Part shown: one piece after another, positions 35,857-44,896 of the stretch
Layout: each line of letters begins with the position of its first letter
Position numbering within the stretch: position 1 is the first letter of the stretch
Source: an uncultured Flavobacteriaceae bacterium
GTDB lineage: Bacteria; Bacteroidota; Bacteroidia; Flavobacteriales; Flavobacteriaceae
DNA length: 64,000 nt
NCBI GenBank assembly: GCA_947500435.1
Contig: CANMRV010000004.1
Coordinates: forward strand, 310,001 to 374,000
Direction: 5' to 3'
Notes under the pieces: model-generated
What the model saw: the letters and a program-made list of their open reading frames with translations, nothing else
The model's database searches: none
What the model was told of the DNA's origin: nothing
Translations under genes and position numbers: made by a program

Positions 35857-35896
35857 AAAGACCCTCTTTAAATTGGTATTTTTTAGAGAGGTCTTT
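35857..35896 (+). terminator. Weak hairpin between glycosidase and phosphorylase genes
   Basis: AAAGACC (35857-35863) pairs with GGTCTTT (35890-35896), with further imperfect pairing inside (CTCTTTAAA with TTTAGAGAG). The T tract after it is poor, so it may act as a partial terminator or mRNA stabiliser. Confidence 0.4.
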
Positions 35897-35917
35897 GTAT
35901 TTAAATCGGATAGTAGT

Positions 35918-38900
35918 ATGAGCAGCACTATATATATAGGGGATAATGAATTGAAGATTCAAGGGCAAGAAGTGTCACAAAGCCTTGTCAATATTGAAGG
36001 AGAAAATTTTTATAAAATTTCTAATGTTGATGCCATGCGACCTTTTTTTATGAGTGTCGTAAGTGATTCCAATCATTGGATGTTTATTTCAAGTAATGGC
36101 GGATTAAGTGCAGGAAGAAAGGATTGCGATATCGCTCTTTTTCCATATTATACGGATGATAAGATAACAGAGTCGGTAAGTGTAACAGGAAGCAAGACCA
36201 TTCTTCAAATACATCAAAACGAGAAGTCGTATCTGTGGGAACCCTTTTCAGAAAATTATAAAGGGTTGTATGCCATAGAGCAAAACTTATATAAAAGCGA
36301 ATATGGAAACAAGGTTCTTTTCGAAGAGGTAAACCATGACCTTGGACTTAGCTTTAGGTATCAATGGAGCACCAGTAATCGTTTCGGATTTGTTAAAACG
36401 ACTACGCTGATTAACAATACCGAAAAAAAAATAAATATAACTGTATTAGACGGACTCCAAAACATGATGCCTTATGGTATCAATGCCGACTTGCAGAACA
36501 ATAAAAGTAATTTGGCCGATGCTTATAAAAAAAGCGAACTTGAAACGGAATCAGGTTTGGGCATCTATGCTTTAAGCGCCATTATTGTCGATAAGGCCGA
36601 ACCCAGTGAAGCTTTGAAAGCCACCATTGCTTGGTGTGTTGGCCTAGAAAGCCCCAAATATTTAATCTCCTCAATTCAACTCAACGCCTTTAGAAAAGGG
36701 CAGGACCTAAAGGATGAGAAGGACATTAGGGCAGAGAAATGTGCATATTTCGTATGCACCGAACTAGGGATTGATGCCCATCAAGAAAAAAGCTGGAGGA
36801 TTGTATCGAATGTAAATCAGGGTCCCTCGGACGTCAAGGCAATTTCAACATTTTTAAGGAATTCAAAAAACTCATTGGATAAAGAGGTATCTGAAGATAT
36901 AGCTCTTGGCACACGTAATCTTATTGAATTGGCTGGAGCAGCAGACGGTTTACAATTGACGGCTGATGAGCTTCAAAATTCGAGACACTTTTCGAACGTA
37001 CTTTTTAACATAATGCGGGGCGGTGTTTTTGATAACGGCTATGAAATTTTGAAAAGTGATTTTGTAAAATATATCGCAAAGGCTAATAAAGATGTATATA
37101 CGAAGAATGAGATCATGTTGGAGCAGTTATCCGAAGTGTTTTCGCTCGAACAATTGAGGATCATCGCTGGGCAGAATGACGATACAAACTTCAAAAGACT
37201 TTGCCTTGAGTATATGCCTCTAAAATTCAGCAGGAGACATGGCGACCCAAGCCGACCTTGGAATAAATTTTCAATCAACACAAGCAGTGAAATAGATGGG
37301 TCCAAGATACTCGATTACGAAGGTAATTGGAGGGACATTTTTCAAAACTGGGAAGCATTGGCCCATTCGTATCCTGAATTTATTGAAAGTATGATCCATA
37401 AGTTTTTGAATGCCACCACGTTCGATGGCTATAACCCTTACCGGGTGACCAAAGACGGTTTCGACTGGGAAGTGATTGAACCGAACGATCCATGGTCTTA
37501 TATAGGGTATTGGGGGGACCATCAGATAGCTTACCTACTCAAGTTTTTAGAATTTATTGAAGACCACTTTCCGAATCGTTTGGCAACATATTTTGATCAG
37601 GACGTTTTTGTTTACGCTAATGTGCCCTATAAGATCAAAGTATATGAAGATATTCTGTTGAATCCCAAAGACACTATAACCTTTGATCATGAGCTTGAAG
37701 AGAAAATTACCACGGACAAAAAACGACTTGGGGCCGATGGAGCCTTGCTCAGTGCTAAAAATCATTCTATTTATAATGTTAATCTCATAGAAAAACTGCT
37801 GGCAACAGTTTTAGCCAAATGCTCCAATTTTATACCGGAAGGTGGTATATGGCTTAATACCCAAAGACCGGAATGGAACGATGCCAACAACGCTCTAGTG
37901 GGCAATGGAGTTTCAATGGTTACCTTATATTACCTAAGAAGGTTTTTAAAATTCTTTGAAGGGATTGTAGAGAGTATATCCATCGAAAAGGTCGAAATAT
38001 CAGTAGAACTAGCCGATTTTTTTAATGAAATGTTGAATACCTTGGAGCAAAATCAGCCACTACTTTCCAGGAAATTTTCAGATACAAGTCGTAAACTGAT
38101 TTTAGATGCTCTAGGGCGTGCAGGAAGTACTTATAGGACCACCATCTATGAAAATGGGTTTACCGGTTCGAAGAAGGAAATTGCAAGAAATAAACTCTTG
38201 CTTTTTGTCACTACAACCCTAAAATATCTTGAGCACTCAATCGATGCCAATAAAAGGGAAGACAACTTGTACCATGCTTACAACTTAATGACCGTTTCTA
38301 ACGAAAAAGAAATCTCCATAGCACACTTAAATGAAATGTTAGAAGGCCAGGTCGCCGTTCTAAGTTCAGGACATCTTTCTTCACAGAATTGTCTAGAATT
38401 ACTTGATAGTCTTAAGAATAGCGCTTTATTCCGTAGCGATCAATACAGTTATTTATTGTACCCTGATAAGGAGCTTTCGAGATTTATGGACAAAAACAAC
38501 ATTCCGGCGATCGCAGTTGAAAAATCCACTTTATTGGAAAGATTGATAAAAAACGGAAATACACAGATTATCGAAAAAGATTTAGAGGGTAATCATCACT
38601 TTAATGGCAATTTTAATAATGCTACAAGTTTGGCAAATGCCTTATCCAAGCTATCGGAAGAGGAGTACGGAGAATTGATAAAAAAGGACAAAAAATTGCT
38701 ACTTGACGTTTTTGAGGAAATGTTCGACCATAAATCGTTTACGGGAAGATCGGGTACATTTTTCGGCTATGAAGGCTTGGGTTCCATTTATTGGCACATG
38801 GTTTCCAAACTTTTGTTGGCAGTTCAAGAATGCTGCCTAAAGGCGATTTCCGATAACGAAGATGATGCACTGATCGGAAATTTATTAGATCACTATTATG

Positions 38901-39388
38901 AAATCAATGCTGGAATAGGAGTACATAAATCACCAGAACTTTATGGGGCCTTTACCACAGATCCATATTCACACACCCCTGGGAACAAAGGGGCACAGCA
39001 ACCTGGTATGACAGGGCAGGTAAAAGAGGATATACTCAGTAGGATGGGTGAACTTGGTATTTATGTCAAGGATGGAGAGGTTGGCTTTGGTCCAGGTCTT
39101 TTGAGAAAAGAAGAGTTTTTAAAGAAACAGCGCAGATTTAGTTTCACCAGCATCAACAAAGAACAAAAGGAGGTAATCTTAGAGGAAAATTCACTTTGTT
39201 TTACATACTGCCAAATCCCTATTGTTTATAAAATGACCGATCATTCTGGTCTTGAAATATTTTATGCCAACAATACCAAGGTTCACGATTCCCTGCGGCT
39301 CGATAAAAAAACAAGCGCTCAAATTTTCAGGAGAACAGGCGAAATAAACAAGATTGTAGTTTCCCTTGATCAGACCAAATTGTATTGA
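35918..39388 (+). CDS. Glycoside phosphorylase, GH161/GH149-like (GH94 superfamily)
   Basis: The start ATG at 35918 (MSSTIYIGDNELK) is preferred; the in-frame TTG at 35873 lies in the upstream hairpin. The 1156-residue protein lacks a signal peptide, so it is cytoplasmic. It has a beta-sandwich N-terminal region with WEPFSENYKGLYAIEQNLYKSEYGN, an alpha/alpha barrel with GYWGDHQIAYLL (D534), TQRPEWNDANNALVG (D655, candidate general acid) and a late DPYSHTPGNKGAQQPGMTG loop near residue 1015. Size and motifs fit the GH149/GH161 beta-1,3-oligoglucan phosphorylases better than the ~800-residue GH94 enzymes. The expected product is alpha-glucose 1-phosphate. Confidence 0.72.
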   Translation: MSSTIYIGDNELKIQGQEVSQSLVNIEGENFYKISNVDAMRPFFMSVVSDSNHWMFISSNGGLSAGRKDCDIALFPYYTDDKITESVSVTGSKTILQIHQNEKSYLWEPFSENYKGLYAIEQNLYKSEYGNKVLFEEVNHDLGLSFRYQWSTSNRFGFVKTTTLINNTEKKINITVLDGLQNMMPYGINADLQNNKSNLADAYKKSELETESGLGIYALSAIIVDKAEPSEALKATIAWCVGLESPKYLISSIQLNAFRKGQDLKDEKDIRAEKCAYFVCTELGIDAHQEKSWRIVSNVNQGPSDVKAISTFLRNSKNSLDKEVSEDIALGTRNLIELAGAADGLQLTADELQNSRHFSNVLFNIMRGGVFDNGYEILKSDFVKYIAKANKDVYTKNEIMLEQLSEVFSLEQLRIIAGQNDDTNFKRLCLEYMPLKFSRRHGDPSRPWNKFSINTSSEIDGSKILDYEGNWRDIFQNWEALAHSYPEFIESMIHKFLNATTFDGYNPYRVTKDGFDWEVIEPNDPWSYIGYWGDHQIAYLLKFLEFIEDHFPNRLATYFDQDVFVYANVPYKIKVYEDILLNPKDTITFDHELEEKITTDKKRLGADGALLSAKNHSIYNVNLIEKLLATVLAKCSNFIPEGGIWLNTQRPEWNDANNALVGNGVSMVTLYYLRRFLKFFEGIVESISIEKVEISVELADFFNEMLNTLEQNQPLLSRKFSDTSRKLILDALGRAGSTYRTTIYENGFTGSKKEIARNKLLLFVTTTLKYLEHSIDANKREDNLYHAYNLMTVSNEKEISIAHLNEMLEGQVAVLSSGHLSSQNCLELLDSLKNSALFRSDQYSYLLYPDKELSRFMDKNNIPAIAVEKSTLLERLIKNGNTQIIEKDLEGNHHFNGNFNNATSLANALSKLSEEEYGELIKKDKKLLLDVFEEMFDHKSFTGRSGTFFGYEGLGSIYWHMVSKLLLAVQECCLKAISDNEDDALIGNLLDHYYEINAGIGVHKSPELYGAFTTDPYSHTPGNKGAQQPGMTGQVKEDILSRMGELGIYVKDGEVGFGPGLLRKEEFLKKQRRFSFTSINKEQKEVILEENSLCFTYCQIPIVYKMTDHSGLEIFYANNTKVHDSLRLDKKTSAQIFRRTGEINKIVVSLDQTKLY

Positions 39389-39400
39389 TTAGGAGTAGAC

Positions 39401-39814
39401 CTAATGTGGCAACTTGTTTTTCAGCATGCCATAAACAAACGTTCCCAGTGTTGCTGCTGCGATAACCAATAGCATACTAGACACTCCTGTGCCCAAGAGA
39501 ATGTACATCGGTCCAGGGCAAGCACCGGCAAGGGCCCACCCTAAGCCAAAAATGGTACCTCCCACAATATACCTAGTAAAACTCCTTTCTTTTGGCGGTA
39601 AGTTTATCTGGTTGCCCTCTATGCTTTTTACTTTGAATTTTCTAAAAATCCAAAGAAATAGAATCCCAAGAAAAACAGCTGAACCAATAATTCCATACAT
39701 ATGGAAAGATTGAAACTTGAACATCTCAAAAATGCGGTACCAGGAGACGGCTTCCGATTTAACAAGAACGATTCCGAAGAAAATACCAACAAATAAAAAT
39801 TTTAAAAATTTCAT
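39401..39814 (-). CDS. YeeE/YedE sulfur transporter, second half
   Basis: The ATG at 39814 (MKFLKFLFVGIFFGIVLVKSE) is taken rather than the in-frame one 126 bases upstream, which lies inside the neighbouring gene. The 137-residue protein has four helices and the motif FGLGWALAGACPGPMYILLGTG, which carries the conserved cysteine of the YeeE/YedE (thiosulfate/sulfur uptake) family. It forms one unit with the next gene, which carries the other cysteine-containing half; only 2 bases separate them. Confidence 0.85.
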   Translation of the reverse strand: MKFLKFLFVGIFFGIVLVKSEAVSWYRIFEMFKFQSFHMYGIIGSAVFLGILFLWIFRKFKVKSIEGNQINLPPKERSFTRYIVGGTIFGLGWALAGACPGPMYILLGTGVSSMLLVIAAATLGTFVYGMLKNKLPH

Positions 39815-39816
39815 AC

Positions 39817-40374
39817 TTAAAAGATTAGGGGAAGTAAAAAGTGAGTCATTAGTAATCCTCCGATAAAAAATCCAATTACAGCGATTAAGGAAGGGAGTTG
39901 AAGATTGCTTAAACCTGTAATAGCATGACCTGAAGTGCATCCACCGGCATAGCGGGTACCAAATCCAACCAAGAATCCGGCAATAACTAAGATGGAAAAT
40001 CCTTTGAAGGTCAAAATACTATCCCAATCATAAATTTCAGCCGGTAGTAATGTCGCGCCTGCATTTTCAAATCCTAAGGTATTTAAGTCAGAAACTGTGT
40101 CCGGATTTAAATCAATTGTAGAGCCGTCCGATAGAAATTGAACAGCGATAAATCCACCAATAATTGCACCAAGTACTACGGTAAGATTCCATTTTTGGGC
40201 TTTCCAATCGAATCTGAAAAAGTCTGCGTATTTTCCAGCACCTCCTATGCTACATAGAGTTCGAAGGTTTGAAGACATTCCAAATGTCTTTCCGAAGAAA
40301 ACCAAAATTGCCATTACCAAAGCGATAAGCGGGCCAGAAACATACCATGGCCAGGGTTGAAGAATTGCTTCCAT
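39817..40374 (-). CDS. YeeE/YedE sulfur transporter, first half
   Basis: The 185-residue protein has about five helices, with LVGFGTRYAGGCTSGHAITGLSNLQLPSLIAVIGFFIGGLL. The GGCTSGHAI motif contains the cysteine thought to pass thiosulfate or other sulfane sulfur in YeeE proteins. An early CSIGGAGKYADFFRFDWKAQKWNL loop is also typical. Together with the 137-residue neighbour it makes the two-gene form of the transporter. No rhodanese or persulfide dioxygenase gene is adjacent in the window. Confidence 0.88.
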   Translation of the reverse strand: MEAILQPWPWYVSGPLIALVMAILVFFGKTFGMSSNLRTLCSIGGAGKYADFFRFDWKAQKWNLTVVLGAIIGGFIAVQFLSDGSTIDLNPDTVSDLNTLGFENAGATLLPAEIYDWDSILTFKGFSILVIAGFLVGFGTRYAGGCTSGHAITGLSNLQLPSLIAVIGFFIGGLLMTHFLLPLIF

Positions 40375-40464
40375 TTTTTATGAATTTGGGCAAATGTAAT
40401 AGTAAATATAATTGCCTATAGTGATAAAAGTTACACTCCAGAAAGAATGAACATTCGGATTATG

Positions 40465-40932
40465 CTACTTGGTGAAAGCAACACTTTGAAACCCCGGTAA
40501 ATCGTCTCCTATTTGTCGGGTTAATGTATCTCCACTAAGGGAGTAAATCGTAGGTTCGAAACTACCATTGAGATTCAATTGATTGTTGGAAAAAGTCCAA
40601 GTACCCTTGCTCGTATCCGCATCACCACAGTCAATAAAGAATAATCCTCCAGTAATGCTGGTAACGTTGATTCGAATGACATTGAGATTCCAGGAAGTAT
40701 CCGCATTTATTGTAAGAGTTCCGGTGATGCAAGTCGTTTCATCCAAAAGATTTGTGGATGTGGTACCATCATCGTTGATATCTTGTGCTGGACTTACATT
40801 AACCGCTGATAACGTATAGGTGCCAATTACCTTCGCGCTTTCGTCGATTTGAGATGGACCGTCGTCACTAGAACAGGAAGCTAAAAATAAAGTCAAAACG
40901 ATTAGGACAAGAGTAGGTTTTAGAGAACGCAT
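40465..40932 (-). CDS. Lipocalin-like lipoprotein
   Basis: The 155-residue protein has lipobox FLASC followed by SSDDGPSQ, suggesting a surface lipoprotein. The mature part alternates short beta strands (VIGTYTLSAVNV, TGTLTINADTSWNLNVIRI, KGTWTFSNNQLNLNG, YSLSGDTLTRQIGD), as in the small lipocalin-like Bacteroidetes lipoproteins. Two cysteines (TTCITG and FIDCGD) may form a disulfide. No enzyme motif is seen. The gene stands alone, 22 bases upstream of nothing functionally obvious. Confidence 0.65.
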   Translation of the reverse strand: MRSLKPTLVLIVLTLFLASCSSDDGPSQIDESAKVIGTYTLSAVNVSPAQDINDDGTTSTNLLDETTCITGTLTINADTSWNLNVIRINVTSITGGLFFIDCGDADTSKGTWTFSNNQLNLNGSFEPTIYSLSGDTLTRQIGDDLPGFQSVAFTK

Positions 40933-40953
40933 AGAATTTTTTTGGTAAGATAA

Positions 40954-41874
40954 TTATTTTTTCCCGATAGGGGAGTCATCACACTTTAAATCGCCAACAA
41001 CATATTGCATACCATCTAAAAAGTATTGAAGTAATTCGGGATTATCCATGCTTTGCGCATTGTGTGATGGAGAGCTATAAAATACTCTACCCTTTCCATG
41101 TCTTTTTATCCAAGAAACGTAGATGACTTTTTCATCGACCTCTTCTTTCATGCCTTCAATCTTGTCCACTTCCATATATAATAAGGGTCTAAAATTATAG
41201 TCGAAATAGGCATTTTTGAAGAAATAAGGTTCATCAACATGTGTAAGCCCGGTACCTTTAAAGGCTTTGACCATGGGATGATTTACATCCACTTCCTTTA
41301 CATGTATTTCTTGTTGTTTTGGGTGATAATCAAAACTACCTCCGGTCATACTACTAAATTCCACGGAGTTGTTCTGTACAACTATCCCACCGTGCATTAG
41401 CATAAGACCACCACCTTTTGCCACATAATTGATGAGGTTCTTCTCATATTTATGAGCTTCTTCCTTAATTTTTTGGTCGCTCAGCGAAGTATTCGCCTTC
41501 AAAAGGTCAGAGAACAAATCACGCCCAGGCCCAGCCGGATTTGGATTATTCAAAATTACAGCGTCATATTTTTTTAGGCTTTTCTTGGTGAACTGTTCGA
41601 TATCATATCCAACATGTACTTCGAAAGCACCCGATTTTTTGGCAAGGATTTTTAGCATTTCTATATTATGAGGAATGGTCCAATGATAAAATCCGGTGGC
41701 CTTTGAGAAAACAAGTATTTTCTTTTTAGAGTCCGTCTTAATTGTAGTTTTCGAAGGGGCTAATTTTTCAATAGATGCCAGCCATTCATCAGTAATCTCC
41801 AGCGGCTCAAAACTTTGGGAATGGACGTTTAAAAAATATAAAACCATTAAAAAGGACAGTAGTATTCTTTGCAT
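40954..41874 (-). CDS. Exported ThuA-like protein
   Basis: The 306-residue protein has a signal peptide (MQRILLSFLMVLYFLNVHSQ) and a ThuA (trehalose-utilization-like) class I glutamine-amidotransferase fold: KKILVFSKATGFYHWTIPHNIEML, YDAVILNNPNP, YVAKGGGLMLMHGG, HVDEPYFFKNAY and YVSWIKRHGKGRVFYSSPSHNAQS. ThuA proteins take part in carbohydrate catabolism, but the reaction is poorly known. It is divergent from the two Gfo/Idh oxidoreductase genes across a gap with a perfect palindrome, so the two sides are probably co-regulated. Confidence 0.88.
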   Translation of the reverse strand: MQRILLSFLMVLYFLNVHSQSFEPLEITDEWLASIEKLAPSKTTIKTDSKKKILVFSKATGFYHWTIPHNIEMLKILAKKSGAFEVHVGYDIEQFTKKSLKKYDAVILNNPNPAGPGRDLFSDLLKANTSLSDQKIKEEAHKYEKNLINYVAKGGGLMLMHGGIVVQNNSVEFSSMTGGSFDYHPKQQEIHVKEVDVNHPMVKAFKGTGLTHVDEPYFFKNAYFDYNFRPLLYMEVDKIEGMKEEVDEKVIYVSWIKRHGKGRVFYSSPSHNAQSMDNPELLQYFLDGMQYVVGDLKCDDSPIGKK

Positions 41875-41897
41875 TATTAAGTCTTTTTGTTTTAATT

Positions 41898-41911
41898 CGT
41901 TAACGTTAACG
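41898..41911. promoter_or_regulatory. Candidate operator, perfect 14-bp palindrome
   Basis: CGTTAACGTTAACG reads the same on both strands and contains TTAACG twice. It lies 24 bases upstream of the ThuA start and 215 bases upstream of the oxidoreductase start. A LacI- or GntR-type regulator would suit such a site; none is encoded in the neighbourhood. Confidence 0.5.
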
Positions 41912-42125
41912 TTTTTGATAACCTTTCCTAGCCTAAAATCGATTAGGATTTGTAAATTACCGAATAATTCTGAATTGCAGTTTGCAGTAACCGACCAAAT
42001 ATGAAACTCTATTAAATCTCTCCTATCAGGTATTTCCTTTTTATGAAATAAGAGAATGGGTTCTTTTTGACTTGTAAGGCCAATGCAATTGCTTCCAGCT
42101 ACTAACCTTAAAATGGACTGAACAG

Positions 42126-43502
42126 ATGAAACGTAGAAACTTTATTAACAAAACAGCTTTAGGTACAGCCGCAGCGGTTGGTTTTCCATCCATTGTTCCA
42201 GCAAGTGTATTGGGTAAAGATGCCCCGAGCAATAAAATAAACATAGGTCAGATTGGTTGTGGGCGTATTGCTGTCAGCCATGATATGCATGACACCTTAA
42301 AATATGATGAGGCAAGAATTATGGCCGTCTGCGATTTAGATTCAATAAGAGTTGATAAAGCAAAGACTTTTGTAGATAAAGCCTACCAGGAAAAGACGGG
42401 CAAGGCAAACTACATGGACACCAAAACTTACGTTGATTATCGTGAAATGCTTTTGAATAAAGATATTGATGCGGTAATGATAAGCACGCCTGACCACTGG
42501 CATTCACAACCTGCCATGGAAGCTGCTTTGGCTGGAAAAGATATTTATCTACAAAAGCCAACCTCATTGACAGTTAGAGAAGGTCAACAACTACAAGCTG
42601 CAGTACAGCAAAAAAATGTGATACTCCAAGTGGGAACACAACAACGAGCGATGCCGCAGTTTCGAGTTGCGGCAGAATTAGTTCGTAACGGTAGAATAGG
42701 AAAAGTTCATACCGTCAAAATCGGTTTACCTGGTGATCCAGGCGGTCCAGAAGTGACAGAAATGCCGATACCCAAAAATCTAAATTTTGACATGTGGTTG
42801 GGTTCTACACCAGAAGTGCCGTATAATGAAATAGGGGTACATCCGCAGAACGATTATAGCCGACCGGGTTGGTTAAGACATCGAAATTATGGCGCAGGAA
42901 TGATTACCGGATGGGGCCAGCACCACTACGATTCCGCCGCATGGGGAATGAATACAGAACTTACAGGCCCGATTTCGGTGGAAGCCTTATCCGAATTTCC
43001 AAAGTCCGGATTTTGGAATGTTCATGGAGATTTCTTGGTTAAACATGAATACGCAAATGGTATGACGGTGTATACGAGTGGTGGTTATACCAACGGTGTC
43101 AAATATATAGGTGATGACGGCTGGATTTTCGTTTCCCGAGGCGATTATCAAGCATCTGCCTCCGACCCGGTTGATAAGGAAAAGAGTGCGAAAGCTTTAA
43201 ATGCTTCCGACCCTAAAATACTAGAATCCGTTATAGGGGAAAATGAAATCCATTTGGAGAAAATTGATGACCAACACGGAAACTGGTTGGATTGTATCAA
43301 AACTCGAAAAGCACCAATTTCCCCAATTGAAAAAGGACATAAAGCATGTGCCATCTGTTTGATAAGCGACATTGCAATGCAGTTTGATAGAAAGCTAGAC
43401 TGGAACCCAGATATTGAGATGTTCGTCAATGATGATGAGGCCAATGCCATGTTGCTCAGAGAACAGCGTAAACCTTATGGAACGGATACTGTTAAGGTGT
43501 AG
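42126..43502 (+). CDS. Tat-exported Gfo/Idh/MocA oxidoreductase
   Basis: The 458-residue protein begins with a twin-arginine signal (MKRRNFINKTALGTAAAVG). The Rossmann domain has INIGQIGCGRIAVSHDMHD and VMISTPDHWHSQPAMEAALAGKDIYLQKPTSLT, where the EKP-type catalytic lysine motif is written QKP. LQVGTQQRAMPQF and a C-terminal substrate domain with GWGQHHYDSAAWGMN follow. The protein would be exported folded with its NAD(P). Family members oxidise or epimerise sugars and cyclitols. The gene starts a seven-gene + strand run through the TRAP transporter. Confidence 0.88.
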   Translation: MKRRNFINKTALGTAAAVGFPSIVPASVLGKDAPSNKINIGQIGCGRIAVSHDMHDTLKYDEARIMAVCDLDSIRVDKAKTFVDKAYQEKTGKANYMDTKTYVDYREMLLNKDIDAVMISTPDHWHSQPAMEAALAGKDIYLQKPTSLTVREGQQLQAAVQQKNVILQVGTQQRAMPQFRVAAELVRNGRIGKVHTVKIGLPGDPGGPEVTEMPIPKNLNFDMWLGSTPEVPYNEIGVHPQNDYSRPGWLRHRNYGAGMITGWGQHHYDSAAWGMNTELTGPISVEALSEFPKSGFWNVHGDFLVKHEYANGMTVYTSGGYTNGVKYIGDDGWIFVSRGDYQASASDPVDKEKSAKALNASDPKILESVIGENEIHLEKIDDQHGNWLDCIKTRKAPISPIEKGHKACAICLISDIAMQFDRKLDWNPDIEMFVNDDEANAMLLREQRKPYGTDTVKV

Positions 43503-43513
43503 ACTCGAAACAA

Positions 43514-44896
43514 ATGAAGAACTATCTAATTGGAATTTTACTGTTCGGTCTTTGCTTTTCTTGCGCGGAAAAAAAGTCCGAAGAGAAAAGCATTCAGGAA
43601 CCCACTATGGATAAAGTAAAACTAATGACCTTGGACCCGGGTCATTTTCATTCGGCCTTGGTCCAGAAAACCATGTATCCACAAGTTGATTCAACAGTGT
43701 ATGTTTTTGCCCCCGAAGGTCCGGAAGTACAAGATTTTTTAAACAAAATCAAACAATACAACACGAGATCTGAAAATCCAACAGGATGGAATGTAGAAAC
43801 TAATTTTGGAGATGATTACCTACAACAAATGATTTACCAAAGCCCTGGTAATGTCATGGTTGTTGCGGGTAAGAACTCCAAAAAAATAGATTATATCTTA
43901 GCTGCGGTTACAGCGGGCTTGAATGTGTATGCGGATAAACCTTTGGTAATTAATCCAGATGGATTTGTGAAGCTCAAAGAAGCCTTCGAAATTGCAGAGC
44001 AGAACGGAGTTATGATTTACGATATCATGACAGAGCGTTTTGAGTCGACTACCATGATGCAGAAATTATTTTCGACATTGCCCCATGTATTTGGGGAGTT
44101 GGTAGATGGTACACCAGATGAACCTGCAATTAGCAAAGAGAGTGTCCATCACTTTTTTAAATATGTTTCTGGAAATCCCTTGGTAAGACCGGCTTGGTTT
44201 TTTGATGTCAATGAGGAAGGAGAGGGAATAGTTGATGTGACCACCCATTTGGTCGATTTGGTACAATGGGAAGCTTTTCCAAATCAAATTATCGATTCCT
44301 CCGATGTAGAAATGCTGAGGGCAAAACGCTGGCCAACCATATTGACTCCAGAAGAATTTACTAAGGTTACTAAACTCACGGAGTATCCCGAATACTTGGA
44401 AAAGGATATAGTTGATGGAAAACTTCATACGTTTTCCAATGGAGAAATGATTTATAAAATCAAAGGCAAGCATGCCAAGGTTTCTGTGATATGGAATTAT
44501 CAAGCACCCGAAGGAACGGGTGATACGCACTACAGCATTATGCGGGGTACAAAATGCGATTTAATTATAAAACAGGGTCCAGAGGAAAATTACAAACCGG
44601 TTTTGTACATTCAGCCCACTATAAAAAGTCCATTTGATAATCTTCTGACGAGTGCTGTTGAAAATGAGATTCAGGAATTATTTCCTGGTACAACGGCAGA
44701 AAAAATGTCGAATGGTTTATGGAAAATTAATATTCCAGATGAATTTAAAATAGGACATGAAGCACACTTTGCCCAAGTGACTGAGAATTATTTAAAGTAT
44801 TTGGAAGCAGGAGAACTCCCCGCATGGGAAATTCCCAATATGATAACAAAATATTATACAACCATCGCCGGATATAAAATGGCAAAAGAAGATTAA
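43514..44896 (+). CDS. Lipoprotein Gfo/Idh/MocA-like oxidoreductase
   Basis: The 460-residue protein has a lipobox CFSC (MKNYLIGILLFGLCFSCAEK) and a Rossmann-like start VKLMTLDPGHFHSALVQKTMY. VVAGKNSKKIDYILAAVTAGLNVYADKPLVI carries the DKP variant of the catalytic lysine motif. MIYDIMTERFE and a C-terminal domain with TTHLVDLVQWEAFP follow. The usual GxGxxG glycine loop is replaced by LDPGHFH. It follows the Tat-exported paralogue by 11 bases and touches the SDR gene. The periplasmic substrate is unknown, and sugar oxidation coupled to this pair is inferred. Confidence 0.82.
   Translation: MKNYLIGILLFGLCFSCAEKKSEEKSIQEPTMDKVKLMTLDPGHFHSALVQKTMYPQVDSTVYVFAPEGPEVQDFLNKIKQYNTRSENPTGWNVETNFGDDYLQQMIYQSPGNVMVVAGKNSKKIDYILAAVTAGLNVYADKPLVINPDGFVKLKEAFEIAEQNGVMIYDIMTERFESTTMMQKLFSTLPHVFGELVDGTPDEPAISKESVHHFFKYVSGNPLVRPAWFFDVNEEGEGIVDVTTHLVDLVQWEAFPNQIIDSSDVEMLRAKRWPTILTPEEFTKVTKLTEYPEYLEKDIVDGKLHTFSNGEMIYKIKGKHAKVSVIWNYQAPEGTGDTHYSIMRGTKCDLIIKQGPEENYKPVLYIQPTIKSPFDNLLTSAVENEIQELFPGTTAEKMSNGLWKINIPDEFKIGHEAHFAQVTENYLKYLEAGELPAWEIPNMITKYYTTIAGYKMAKED

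Noticed and set aside
35873..35917. A longer N-terminus for the phosphorylase from TTG 35873
   Set aside because: The added residues come from the hairpin after the previous gene, and the ATG at 35918 begins a credible protein.
27547..39388. A canonical polysaccharide utilisation locus with SusC/SusD
   Set aside because: No TonB-dependent barrel or SusD-like lipoprotein is present between or next to these genes in the window.
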